Assembly: GCF_900963305.1 (NCBI RefSeq)
Contig: NC_042519.1
Coordinates: 3,782,001 to 3,846,000, forward strand
Source: Echeneis naucrates
Taxonomy: Eukaryota; Chordata; Actinopteri; Carangiformes; Echeneidae
Direction of reading: 5' to 3'
Length of the DNA stretch: 64,000 nt
The first letter of the stretch is position 1. The number at the start of each line of letters is the position of its first letter. The notes beneath the pieces are model-generated. The model saw only the letters and a program-made list of their open reading frames with translations, searched no databases and had not been told where the DNA came from. Below, piece by piece: positions 1 through 21,326 of the stretch. Position numbers and translations under genes: made by a program.

Positions 1-238
1 CCGCCTCCTGAATCATGGAGATCTGGACCTCGCCGGAGTCCTGCTGAAGGATAAACTGGTCTCTTAAGAAAGACGACCCAGCAGCAAACACAACCTTATG
101 ACCGGGGACCTCCAACTGGTTGATGCGCACAGTGACATCACAGAACCGTCTTTGGTGTCGTAAAAGGTTCATCTTCTGTAGCATGGAGTCCCCAAATGTA
201 GCGAATCTGAACTGTAGGACCACCTGGTTTTGGGCCAT
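1..238 (-). CDS. zbtb26: BTB/POZ zinc-finger protein, first coding exon (ZBTB26/ZBTB6 type), partial
   Basis: The reverse strand reads MAQNQVVLQF, then GDSMLQKMN, FCDVTV, GHKVVFAAGS and FLRDQFIL. These are hallmarks of the N-terminal BTB/POZ dimerisation domain of ZBTB transcription factors. From memory the wording is closest to ZBTB26 (which also has GDSMLQKMN and FLRDQF), with ZBTB6 next. The start at 238 is chosen because it opens the BTB domain and sits one base after a good acceptor (TTTCAG at about 245-240). A non-coding first exon probably ends at 696, where a consensus donor (GTAAGAG) is seen on this strand. The exon is open to the window edge, so the rest of the BTB domain and the C2H2 fingers lie outside. 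Known of the family: nuclear, sequence-specific regulators, often repressors. The family is certain; the orthologue is moderate. Confidence 0.75.
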   Translation of the reverse strand, partial: MAQNQVVLQFRFATFGDSMLQKMNLLRHQRRFCDVTVRINQLEVPGHKVVFAAGSSFLRDQFILQQDSGEVQISMIQEA

Positions 239-2299
239 ACTGAAATGAGGCCAACAGCACACCTGTGAAGGACAAACACAAATAAAAATCTCTCCTGGCA
301 GAACTCTGCCAATGGTATCATATAAAATAAAAACAGAGACAAAGAAAAACGTCAACATTATTAACATACTATATGAATATGTAACACAACTGTTAATGTT
401 TGAAAACACATTACATTCCACACGAATAAAAAGGCTCATATGATTACAGTAGACAAAAGGCATCATTGATATACCATCATAACAACACCTTTCAACACAA
501 ACAGCCATGACCTGATCGCCCAAAGATCGGAGAGACTGGATACACAGACGCAAACTTAAAGCCCAAATCTGACAATTTCACCCATTAAAGCGTGTCTGTA
601 GTGAACTTCCGCTTCAGTTTATCTGTTTTGGGAAAACACTGTCCATCCCTCAGTTCGGCGATCATCAACCCAAACTACACGAAACGAGCTCTTACCGCTA
701 GCGCTAATTTATCGTTGCCTCAACACATACGATGGTCGTAAGGACTGCAGGTGAACACAACGCCATCGTTTGAAAACCAAAACTGATTGTTATCCAGGAT
801 GAACATTGAGCTTTCGCTGTCCGAGTTGACTGACCTATGGCCGCCTAACAACTAGCTTAGCGTCCCCGGCAATCTCATAGTATTAGTTTTCGAGGACGCC
901 GTGTCGCTGCGATATAGTCTCCGTTAAAAACAATAACAGCCTGTGCAGAGCTCCTTCCTTGTTGAACTTTAGCTGCAGTCATGCCAACAACAAAAAAAAA
1001 AACAAAAAACAAAACAAACAAACAAAAAAAAAAACAAAAAAAAAAAAACGAAAGCAAACAAACCAAAACCAATTGGTCCCGAGGTGTTGCTCTGGCCTAC
1101 TCCACTCTGCAGCGGACATGTCAGGCTATCTCACTACGTGGGGACTCCGTGGCTACAAGCTAACTTTGTGTTTCTGCCTTCGCCGAGGCTGAATAACAGC
1201 GCTGTGGCAGTGCAGCCGTGTAAAGGGAGCCGTTAGAGCGTCGTTTTCGGCAGGACACTGACCTGTCTGTCTGAGGATGTGATCGCCCTGCTCCGGATGC
1301 AAATCCTATTTAAAGACCCCCGTACGGAGCCCGTCCACAGGCTGTGTGTGTGTCACAGAGACGTTCCCCCAGTTTCTGCATGTTATTACCTCTGCCATGT
1401 TGCCACGACTAATCACAAGGCACCTCAGATACAACGTTATTTTAGAGGCTTTATTTCACCTCATACCAGCAAGAGAAGGAACTCAATAAAGCTTTGTCTC
1501 TTGTCCATCTTTTGTAATCTCAAGAGTAAGATGTGTATTTCTGTGTTGATGACGGACTCGGTGTGTGTCATTGGGCCCGGTGCGGTTGCTATGTTTAAAC
1601 AATCTGTAAGGAATGAACGTGATCGATGTTTCAGGCTCGGTGTGGCGTTGGAAACTGGCAGAGCAATACCCGGTAAACTGGTGACGATGGCTGGGAATTT
1701 CGTGGATGCTGCAGATGGTGTCATTTGTGACTGGAAACAGGCTGATGTTTCCACATCTTCAGCCCTTCAGCTTTTTTTTTTTTTTTTTTTCAATCATCGA
1801 GGGTCAAAAATGAGAACAATATTCTGTTCAGAAAATACAGGTTTTTGCCGATCTATGAGATATATAAGCATTACATTGATTGTGTTATCATTCCCACCTG
1901 ATCATGGAATTGTTTGTTTTGTCCATTATTTAATGTATAACTGCAGTTTTTATTTCCTACAATAGCTGTACATTAACACAAGAATCGGGGAGAAAAAACA
2001 GAGGGATGTTACTTAATATTGCAACCACCAATATTTAGATATAGCTGAATGACTTGGAGGTGGATTAGGTCTCTACTATATAATTTTATCAACCCCCCCA
2101 GCAAAAAAAAAAAAACAAAAAACAAAAAAACAAAAAACGGCTTTGAGTTAACATGGCGGATTAGTGTGGGCTGTGAAAGTGGAAAAAAACGAAACAAAAA
2201 TGTTATTATGCACAAAATGATGTTTATCACACAGCATTGCGTCTTAAGGCAGGTAGAGGTTTATTGTTATTTATAAAAAGTACAAAAGTAGAAAAAATA
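239..2299. other. Promoter and intergenic stretch between the BTB gene and susd1
   Basis: Holds the 5' intron and probable non-coding first exon of the BTB gene (donor at 696), A-rich runs at about 990-1048 and 2103-2135, and a T run at about 1772-1790. Apart from the FN3-like fragment listed separately I see no gene. A 228-codon plus-strand open frame at 1279-1965 has no recognisable domain. Confidence 0.5.
1668..1757 (-). pseudogene. Diverged copy of a susd1 FN3-like exon end
   Basis: The stretch starting ACCCGGTAAACTGGTG matches the 3' end of the susd1 exon at 4252-4438, including the splice-donor context (CCGG followed by GTAT). The rest is clearly diverged but alignable, for example ATTTGTGACTGG in both. 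The reverse strand keeps an open reading similar to the FN3-like exon, ending in SLPG. No companion exon is recognisable, so I read it as an old stray exon copy. A remote alternative exon is possible. Confidence 0.45.
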
Positions 2300-2304
2300 A
2301 GACA

Positions 2305-2310
2305 TTTATT
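2305..2310 (-). terminator. Poly(A) signal of susd1
   Basis: AATAAA on the minus strand about 390 bases beyond the susd1 stop codon. It is the first good signal downstream, with a second overlapping copy beside it. Confidence 0.5.
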
Positions 2311-2699
2311 TTATTGACCATCAGCACTGCAGAGAGTTATGTCCTCTTGAAAAACCTAAAAAAAGAAACAAACTGGTAAGGTCATATTCATTGTCTAACA
2401 TGAACTTGGAACATGGAATACACTGCATTTTAGTCATACATATGCGATATGCGATTACTTCTGTGAAGATGGTATTTTGAAGGGAATAATGTCGATCTTC
2501 TGGATCTCTGGCCTCTGTTCATTTATCAATAGTCTTTTTAAAGATATTAAGATATAAATAGTACCATGTGATCGCATATGTATCTTATAGCCACAACAAT
2601 TTCATTGTTTTCACTACATGATGCACTATGAGTGTAGTGAATTTAATTATTTAGAAGGAGGCAAATTATTAATTGACTAATTATTTAAACTGTATGTCT

Positions 2700-12450
<9,751 letters not shown>

Positions 12451-14170
12451 TGTTCAGTCTTCTATGAGAGTCACCTTGTCTGTCTCTTCATCACGTCTTG
12501 AGGACTATGGTGACGGTGGGCATTCTTGATAACAAAGACTGGGAGGACTCTGTGAGAGGGGGAGCTGAGGTGCCTTGTTTTCTGAATGGTCTTCTTGCAG
12601 CCTGCGGTTTTTGTGGCTCCATCTGTTGCTCTGTGACACAGTCAGTTATGCTTCACATGTGTTGATGGCACACTCACCCAACGGCTCACTCATGCTGCTG
12701 GCCTGATAACAGCTATATTTAGCCCCTTCACAAACACAACTTTTTTCAAACATATAACGGCACATTAAACACGCCTTCATCATGTCTGTGAAAAGTCTTC
12801 GATATCATTAGAAACAACTACTACTAAATTCAGGTTAATATTGAGTAGCACAGCCATTTTTATTTTATTGATATCTTGGCAGTGTTATCTTTATCCAATG
12901 CCTTTTAAATACTTGGTTCATCAATTATTGATTATCCAAACACATATAACTTAAACTTCTATGTCCTACCACAGGGTGTATCTTGGAACGGGGGGGGGGG
13001 GGTCGCTTACTGTGTCGTGAGAGATAAGTCTGGTGAACTTCTATCTTTCTGCACAGAAGGGTCCTGGCCCGGTCTCACTGTCACTCAAACCATAAACTAC
13101 AACCTTACACCATAGCCCACTGGACTGGACTGATAAACCCTGGTCTGTTTCACAGTACAGCCAACCCCCAAACTGCAAGATCAGCCCATATGTTTGGATG
13201 GGCCCAGATCCCACAATTGAAGCTATTTCAGGAAGCTCAGGTTATTCTTCCTGCAGTGGTGCATGTTTAAGTCACTTGGAGTCTTTTCCTGCCAAATACA
13301 TTATTAGGTTATGTCTATATTTAGAAGAATTTGTTTGTAAAGTTAGATTTGAGGAAGCTTCCCAACATGCAGCGACATGAATGCCATTCCTTGGCGCTAA
13401 TTTCACTTTGAACTCTTGTGAGGAGACAGTCCTGAAGTTTTCTGAAGTAATCTTCTGGTTTTTGTCACTTAAGGCTTCTTTCAACACTTTCAAGAGTTCT
13501 CGTTCATATTCAGGCCCGTCCATTATTTCTTTTGCTGTGCTTTTGATCCCATACTGCCTCTATAATATTCACCTGTATTTGATCTACTATTTGAAAAAGG
13601 TGTATTACATGAGCTTTGTGTTTAAGTAGAAGCATACACACACATTTCGTATGACTTTAACTTATTGGAAGCCTGCTTATACATAAAAGACCAAATTTCA
13701 ATCAAGCAAGGCCACTCAAAAGGAAATAAGCAAAAAAAAAACAAAAACAAAACAAAACACGAGATACTCAAGATGTAGTGTTTAAGTGGACAAAAAGGGA
13801 CTGGAAGGACAAGAAGAGTTTGAAAATCTGATGAGAAGTTTATCAGAGCTTCTTCTTTGGGTGATTGGAGGAAGTTCATCAAGGACGTGACTCAGCATCC
13901 AACAGCTTCACCGCAATGCCTCTACCTGCCTGAATGAACAGACTTTGATTTAAGATCCTGCCTGAATCCAACTGTGTGTTTCCCTGGTAATCGGGATAGT
14001 TGGGAAGTTGATCCTTCTACCGTCTGAAGAAGCTTGATCAGGAATGGCCAAGAAACAGCTTTTTTGGAATGGGAACAGGGTGAAAAGGTCCAATCATTGG
14101 ATTTGGAGAGTTCGAAAGAGATGGATGATTGAGTACTTGAGGCCAAAGCTAGTGGCCTAAAACTTTTCCA
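12451..14170. other. susd1 upstream region and intergenic repeats
   Basis: Immediately upstream of the susd1 start, with a G13 run at 12990-13002. An 83-codon minus-strand open frame at 13272-13523 resembles nothing I recognise. The right part, to about 14168, ends in a DNA-transposon-like terminus, listed separately. Confidence 0.4.
13790..14168. mobile_element. Probable remnant of a Tc1-like DNA transposon end
   Basis: The segment ends GGCCTAAAACTTTTCCACAGTACTGTA, which closely resembles the terminus (AAAACTTTTGCACAGTACTGTA) I know from fish Tc1-like elements. I cannot find the opposite terminus or a transposase frame, so extent and family are uncertain. Confidence 0.35.
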
Positions 14171-14228
14171 CAGTACTGTATAGATATATATAAAAATCTA
14201 CACACACAATTGTGCTAATGGAAACAAT

Positions 14229-14234
14229 TTTATT
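14229..14234 (-). terminator. Poly(A) signal of the CaaX-ended gene
   Basis: AATAAA on the minus strand, about 470 bases after the stop at 14704. Confidence 0.5.
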
Positions 14235-14455
14235 CAATGTGGATGGATTTCTTATCACAAAGTCTGTAATTCAGATCTAGCATTACAGAAACAGGAATAT
14301 ATATATTTGTTAGTGTATAAACTTTATCAAAGAAGTCAGAGAAAAGTTTGTTGGACTTGAAATGATCACCCATCTTTTCACATTATGGAAATAACTAACT
14401 ATGAAAGAACTAAATCTCTCAGCCCACACACTACACACTCCATAATCACAGCAAT

Positions 14456-14472
14456 GGGGGGGGGGGGGGGGG
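14456..14472. repeat. G17 mononucleotide run
   Basis: Seventeen consecutive G on the plus strand, in the probable 3' UTR of the minus-strand gene at 14704-15369. Confidence 0.9.
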
Positions 14473-14703
14473 TATGTCAAAATAATCAAAATGCTGTAGA
14501 AAATGACTGCCAGAAAAAACAAATAAAAGAGAAGCCTTTGCATCTGTGTCAACTGTGTGTCATCATAACGCTAAGTGTGCCCTGCGCTTTAACAAGGTCG
14601 TGTGTCAGCACACAATCAGTACAGGAATATCTTTGGATGGGTACACTGTCCTGGTCTTGGACACACGATGTGGCAGATGTCATATCTGTGACTTAATGCA
14701 GGT

Positions 14704-15369
14704 TCATGAAAGGGTGCAGAAGCAGCAGCATCTCTTTTCAGGTGATGTCTGGACTTCCTTTGTTGGAGGTGCTTCAGGAGCCAGACATTCCTCCTTGTCC
14801 TCAGACAGTGAGTCACTGGAGGTGGTAAACAGTCTCCCACACACCAGGTCAGCAGCATTTCCATCCATGACAGATATGTCTGTCACTGTTTTCTCCCTCA
14901 GTGACATGTCTCCATCATCATCATCATCAATGAGCACAAACTCTTTGAGGTAAGCCATCCCCACTCTGTTGAAACTGTGGTTGTCTGCTGAGTCCTCCTT
15001 GATGTGGGCATCCAAAAAGGTCAGAGTTGAAGCCTCTGTTAGGGTCTCATGGAGATCTGTGGAGTTCTCGTGTGGTCCTGAGCAGTCCTGACTGCTTGAA
15101 TCCATCATCCACATGGTGTTTCTGTTCACACTCTTGTCTTTGACCTTGTACTTTGCATCTTGGCTCTGAGAGTCAGGCAATTTCCCTGTACCATTTGGCT
15201 CTTTGACATGGTGTCTTGTGTTGTGTGAAGCTGTCTCTGTAGCGTGGCCATTCCCAGGATACATCTTTAAAGCTCCCATCTGGTAGTCATGGTAACCCCA
15301 CATGCCGCGGCTGCCTGCCGGAGATGAAAGAGGGGTGCTGGCTGCGTTCCCTTTGCTTTCTTTCTTCAT
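14704..15369 (-). CDS. Unrecognised acidic 221-aa protein with C-terminal Cys cluster and CaaX-like box
   Basis: A single-exon frame starting MKKESKGNAAS and ending EKRCCCFCTLS. It has a run of five aspartates after KEFVLI (about residues 146-150), many Ser/Thr/Glu residues, and no signal peptide, membrane segment or enzyme motif. The final CTLS fits a CaaX prenylation box and the cysteines before it (CCCFC) look like palmitoylation sites, so a cytosolic protein anchored to membranes by its tail is a reasonable inference. Paralemmins end in a comparable way, but I see no paralemmin coiled coil. The start is supported by an in-frame TGA nine bases upstream and an acceptor (CTGCAG) just before it; a 5' non-coding exon may end at 18308. 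The length, biased composition and lack of stops argue for a real gene. Confidence 0.6.
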   Translation of the reverse strand: MKKESKGNAASTPLSSPAGSRGMWGYHDYQMGALKMYPGNGHATETASHNTRHHVKEPNGTGKLPDSQSQDAKYKVKDKSVNRNTMWMMDSSSQDCSGPHENSTDLHETLTEASTLTFLDAHIKEDSADNHSFNRVGMAYLKEFVLIDDDDDGDMSLREKTVTDISVMDGNAADLVCGRLFTTSSDSLSEDKEECLAPEAPPTKEVQTSPEKRCCCFCTLS

Positions 15370-16234
15370 GTATTTTCACTTACTGCAGCAAAAACAAAAA
15401 AACCCAGAAAATCGAAATAAATGCTCATTCTTCACTTCAGAGGTTGATGGCTAAAGACACTATAACTTGTCTGTTTCAACTGTGGCACGCAAAGCTCAGG
15501 TTTTGGACATGATACCAATCCTAACTTTCAGTCTAAAGCCTGTAAGATCTGATCAAATGGCAAGTTAATGATAAATAGCCTTTAACTTTCCAGTTTCCTC
15601 TGTTGCTCTACTGCTCTCAATCTGAGTTAGCAAATTAAGCAGGAGCCCTGTCATTAAGTTTCGTGACACATAGATATACTCAGAAGAATTGAATAACAAG
15701 AAGTCAGCATGGTAGAAATTATCAGTTTGATTTCTCAGATATTTCAAATGTCTCTCTTGGGTGAGTTTTGCTATCATGTAGCTCTTCTGCCACCATGAAG
15801 CTAACACTTTTTCTGTGTGGAATATTTCAGACTGTAAAATGGCTATGGCTTGTATACGACTTTGCTGCACACCTTCAACTTGCCATCAAGATGAAAGAGT
15901 TGATGATCCCTTGAGCTACAATGCAGCACCATATCTGGCAATATCTGGGACGTTGCTGTACCTTCATGTAATGACAAATTATTTCCCCTCCAGCCTCTGC
16001 ATGTGCTACAACACCTTGTCATATTTTCTCTATTACAGTTTTACTATACATTTTTGTATTTGAGAAATAGATGGATCCCAAATCTTGTAGGTCACATCAA
16101 AGGAACTAAACTAAATCTGCAACTGGCTCTCAAAAACCCGAACTAAGGTCAGAAAGTGTGTCTCTTCAAGACTATTGCAGCACTCTCCTCATTGGTTTAT
16201 CAAATTAGACCATGAGGCCTCTACAACCATCCAT

Positions 16235-16482
16235 CTTCAACTGCTCTTCCATTTCTGGGTCACAGGGGTGCTGGAGCCAATCCCAGCTCACCCTGGGCCA
16301 ACACACAGAGACAGACAGAGACCAACAATCACACTCACACTCGACCTACGGGCAATTCAAAGTCACCAGTTAACCCAAACATGATGTCTTTGGACGGTGG
16401 GAGGAAACCCACACAGACACGGGGAGAACATGCAAACTCCCCACAGAAAGGCCCCAGGCCGGGAACCAAACCTGCAACCTTC
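16235..16482 (-). mobile_element. L2-type LINE 3' tail
   Basis: On the plus strand it reads GGAGCCAATCCCAGCTCACC, then GGAGGAAACCCACACAGACA and GAACATGCAAACTCCCCACA, the reverse of the tail at 9281-9570. A small second scrap (about 16783-16818) repeats the GGTCCCAGGCCTGGGAATCA part. Confidence 0.7.
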
Positions 16483-19400
16483 TATTTCTAAAATGTTCAA
16501 TGTATATATGTCCAAAAAAGATCAGCAGGGACAAATCCATTAGTGGGGTCTAAAACTAAGGCTAAAATAGGTGATATGACATAAAGCCGTAATATACCAG
16601 AAACAGAGTCCAGTGGATGTCTGATTAACCCAAAACAGGATTAGTTTCAAAAAGAAGCCAAAAACTGCCCTGTTCTCCACTGTCTTCATTTGATCATGTC
16701 ATAAAGTTTTCTTATAATACAGTTTTACCCACATCTTTAAGCTTCATTTATTTTTCTCAAGCTCATAGCTTCACAAAACAAGCACAGAAAGGTCCCAGGC
16801 CTGGGAATCAAACCGACAAGTTTTTTTTGCATCTCTTTGCAACTGTATTATACATCTTTATAGTTGCTCAATGTCTTTCTGTATTAATGTTTTTAAAGAT
16901 GTATAATGTCTCTTTGTGGTTGTATATTCTGCATCACTAGTGGTGTAATCTTTCTTTGTTTTCAGTAATGTGTCTTTGTGGACATGCAGATTTCATTCTG
17001 GTCAGCTAGTCTCTCTGCAAGAAAGGTTACGTCCCATTCAGAAATACTCCCATGCAGTTTGTATGCGATCGTAACATTGCACTTATTCTGTCCATATCTA
17101 TAACTAACTGCAGTAAATGCAGCAGGGTTTTTTGATGGGAAAAAATGGACATGTAAGAGACAGCAAGCTGTAATTTAGTGTTGGTCTCTGAATAAATAAA
17201 CAAAGCTGTAACTTTTAAAAGAGGCAAAAAATAACTTGAATTCCCTGAGGACCGGCTCTTTGAATAAGAAAGGGGATGAATTCATCAGAAGTACTCTTCT
17301 CAAAGGAATGTGTGCCTCATCTGTTTAACAACACACACAACCACACACACACACACCCTTCTCATTTCCACAATCGAGACTGAATGTTAGCTTTCATGGT
17401 AGATACTGTAAAAATCAGCTACATGAAACTAACATAACTGTCAGAGCTTGATATGTACATTCAGCTTGCTGCTACAGCATTGAAAAAGCACATTTGACAT
17501 TATATTATTATTAAAGAAATGAGTTTTTGTTTTGGGTAAGTGCATGACTGAAATACACAGTGCTCCATATAAGAGCGTCACAGACTGACCTTCTTACACT
17601 TGACTGATTCATATGCATGACAGAATCAGGACTCTATAAATGAATAATAACAGCAATGTACATGTTCATGTGACTGTTAGCGTGCTCCACTACAGCTTTT
17701 GTGGTGACTTTGCAACAATAGCTGAAAAATAGGCACAATTTAAACACATTAATTGCATTAGTTGCATTTGTTGTGACTGTCAAAAGGCTTTGCAGGTTCT
17801 CAGTCATCCAGGTTATAGTTCTCTGAAGAAGTTGAATCATGAAAATTCTACAACTAAGTCCAGATTTGAAAAGGCTGAAAACAGCATTCACAGTGACAGA
17901 ATGGCCTTATGGCAAGACAGAGAAATTAGACAATAATTCTTCAGCGCTTGAAGTTGACCATTATACCCTCAAACCAGAGTTCTTGTCTGTCATCCAACTC
18001 TATGTATTGAGTTAACTTTTTTTTGCTGCGTTACAAACAAAATGCCACTAGAAATAACTAACCACAATTTGAAGCATTTTGTTTAAAAGTCCCTTTAGTA
18101 GAATGACAGAAAATTTAAGTGCTGTTACATTTTCAAACCTCACTATTCTCTGCAGAACACAATAGGAGTTATGTCTTTATTGTTCTATACAATGTAACTC
18201 GATTGCATGTGAATAACAAGTTATTTAACACGAGCAGCTGTGAGGTTATACATGCTGAAATGTCAGCTTTTCATGAAAAATCCTGAAGTTAAACTTTTGA
18301 AAACTACTTTACCTTAAGCCTTCCACAGCCGTACCCTGCTCCTCTGATGCCTGTCCAATGAGAATCACACGAGACGACAGGCATACAGCTGATTTCCAGC
18401 TCAAGTCGATTCCTCCACCTGCCAAAAAACAGAGAGCCTTCACACACACCCTTCCCTCCTCCTGTGCTGCAACTGTATGCAGAGAGGCAGGCACAGGACA
18501 TTCATTTGCTTCTTTTGCTCATTCAGCTTTTGCTTTCTTTTGTACACTTGCTACCTAAGTAATTCCTTTCTGAAATGTTGCCATGGTGCAGGGATGCATG
18601 AAAAGCCTCTTCTCTCGTTCCCATGCGTTGAATATGTTCCAATAAATAAAACAAGAAGACTGAGATGCACATACATGAAAGTTGCAAACAGGAACGTGGA
18701 AGGGATCAAATATTGAAAAGTTGTCATGCCCTGTGCGAGTTATGGCTGCATTAGCCTGGTACAGTCATCGAGTAGACACGGTATCTCACAAAGTGCGATT
18801 GTACAGTACATCTATGAAACCCCAACACAACGTACTTTTGACAAAAACCAGAATGTTTGAAATCCAAATTGATTCACAGCTCTATAATGACCTTTCCTGA
18901 GCACAGCAGCATTTGTGAAATTGCTGTTACAACTATGTGATACAATTCCGAATTAAAATTTAATTAAAATTAGCCCTAACTGGAAAATATCTCAATTTTC
19001 ACTTTGCGTCGGAGAAGAAAATAATTTCTCATTTCTCACAGAATCTCATTTCTTTAGAGTAAAGCACTTACCTTACATAAATACTTCAAATATGCAAGTC
19101 AAAGTTAGCCTCATTGTATCCGAAGTTATTAAAAAAAAAAAATTACAAAAATACAATTCTGTCCACACAAATCGGCACACACTGTGCAGAAAAGAAGGCT
19201 TTTTGACAAAAACATGTAATTTGCTGAAGTTACATGGAGAGGCCAAAATTAAAAAAGGTCTCATTATTGTAATGATCCAACATGACACAGAATGAAAAGC
19301 CAAGATTTGTGATGTCTAAATTTAGGACTAAGAAGGGTCTTCATGCTGCCTCCCAAAGATAATTAAATTATTAAATTATGATAAGGGCCTGATAGGCAGC

Positions 19401-20809
19401 AGGTTTGAAACAAAGAAACGTCTTGCTCTGAGCCCATTACCCAAAACAGACAGACTGGATCTATAAAAACTGAAAGCACGTGTCAGGATAATGTGTCCGT
19501 GGCCTTCTCCTCCTGCAGTATGACTTTACCACAGATCGTTTTCATATGAGAAAAACGAGACCAACCAACTAAAGAGGAAGGAAATGTTAATATTACAATT
19601 TATTGTGTGTTGACAGCATAACACTCAATTTCAATCAGGACGTTGAAAAGAATTCAACCAAAAATTATTTTGTGCCTCGGTGTTGCTGAATGTGGCCCCT
19701 TTCAGTTATTTCAGTTAACATGATCATCATTGGCCTAGCACCAACAAAAGACTCCAGAAACTGGGTGGTGACATTTACAGGAGCTGGGATGCCATCAAAC
19801 CCAAAGGACAGAACAGGGCAATTAGATAAGTGTTGCTGAAAATTCTTATGTTTATTAACATACATGTGTGTACCTCTGTGTTTTTCTATTTCAGCCAAGG
19901 AGACCAATGGCATCCAGGGGCCTGGCGCAGCTGTGAAAAGGCAAAAACTTCCTTTAGGAGGCACAAACTTTGGGCAGAATCAGGCTCGGGGTAGGCAGCC
20001 ATCTGCCTTGATCATGGAATACAAAGGTTTTTGGCAAAGAGCCATAAATTCTGGTACATGTCAGGGCTCATGAAAAGGACATCCTCTTAGGCCCCATGAT
20101 TTCAAAAGCAGAACTTGCATGTCAATGTGGATAAATCAAAGTTTGGAGTTGAGATTTATTTCCTTTTATGTATGTTGACTCAAAGGTTTTATGCACTTAA
20201 AAATGCCTTCCTTCCTTAATTTCTACCTTTTTCTTTATTAACAACTTTCAAAGCACGGACACAGATCTGTACCCTGACAATCAAAAGTGTTGCATCAACC
20301 CAGAGGTATCCACATGCAGGTTAATGAATTTAGTACGAGGGAAAAAAAGTTGAGAATTTCCAGTAATACTTGTCTCATTGCATTGTGTACTGCATATAAT
20401 GACTTTGCTCCTCACAACTGGGTGTCTTCAGTGTGAGCAGCAGGGCTCATGGACTGGTAGTAGAAGATGGACTAATCAGTTTGTATTAGTGGGTTTACCC
20501 GAATAAAACAAACAAACAAACAAACAAACAATCAAACTTGGGTCTGTGCGCTATTAATGGTAAAACATATTTCAGGCAAACACAAAGAAACCCCAAATCC
20601 TGCCTAGCTGAAGGGAGGATCGGACCTGTAGCAAGTGGAGCTCAAATAAGTTTTTGCTTGGTTGGCTTCTTCATCTGTGGTGATGGTAGTAGTAGTAGTC
20701 AAGTCTTCAATTACAAATAAAAAAAAAAAAGTGGTATAAATCATATTATTTGGAAAACCCCCCACCCCCTCCTAAAAAAAAAAAACCAAAACAAACAACG
20801 TGGGTTGGA

Positions 20810-21050
20810 GGGGGCAATCGCAACTGACCCTGGACAGGTTGCCAGTCTCTCACAGGGCCGAGATGTAAAACCTGTCATGCTCACATACATGCTACAGGCA
20901 ATTTAGAGTCAAAAATGTATCTACACCAGCAAGTCTTTGGATGGGGAGGAAGCTGGAGTAGCCGGGAAGAAAAAGAACCCAGACAAGCACAGGTAGAACT
21001 TTCAAAACAGCCCTAGGTCCAGGGTTCGAACCCAAAGTCATTCTGCCATT
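20810..21050 (-). mobile_element. Diverged L2-type LINE 3' tail
   Basis: Recognisable from GACCCTGGACAGGTTGCCAG, GGCAATTTAGAGTC and AGGGTTCGAACCCAAAG in the same order as in the copy at 16235-16482, with more changes. Confidence 0.55.
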
Positions 21051-21144
21051 CTGCCTTTAAAAACAAATTGAGATTAACAAGAAGCATCATCAAATTCTTT
21101 TAACCTTTCAAAAATAGGGACAGAAGCTGTCCTAATCATCTGCT

Positions 21145-21150
21145 TTTATT
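21145..21150 (-). terminator. Poly(A) signal of ier3ip1
   Basis: AATAAA on the minus strand about 180 bases past the stop codon. Confidence 0.5.
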
Positions 21151-21326
21151 TATTTTGAATTTCTGTGCCATGTAAAACAGACCTTAAAAATGCCCAATGT
21201 ATTAATGTGAACTATTAGATCACAACATTCATACTGAGAGTCACAGGAAACATTCTGTGGGTCAGAGACATGAAATGGTTCCTGAGTTAATTCAGACATT
21301 CTCCCGATATCTTCTGCCAATTCCCT

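Larger units (their letters stand above)
15370..21144. other. Intergenic/intronic region with repeats
   Basis: Between the CaaX-ended gene and ier3ip1. It contains two L2-type tails, a CAAA repeat at about 20502-20530 and a possible 5' non-coding exon on the minus strand ending at a donor near 18308 (CTTAAG then GTAAAG). A 101-codon minus frame at 15565-15870 matches no family I know. I see no convincing coding exon. Confidence 0.45.

Noticed and set aside
1279-1965. A 228-codon open frame on the plus strand
   Set aside because: It crosses a T run and the FN3-like relic on the other strand, with no domain, signal peptide or homology I recognise. It is likely chance.
13272-13523. An 83-codon minus frame of unusual quality (EYERELLKVLKEAL...)
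   Set aside because: No neighbouring exon, no recognisable domain, and located beside a transposon-like end. Not strong enough to call a gene.
15565-15870. A 101-codon minus frame upstream of the CaaX-ended protein
   Set aside because: No splice context joins it in frame to the exon at 15369, and it matches no family I know.
18304-18501. Two overlapping minus frames that could be an N-terminal exon of the CaaX-ended protein
   Set aside because: In all three frames the splice to the exon at about 15382 meets a stop before the ATG at 15369, so at most it is 5' UTR.
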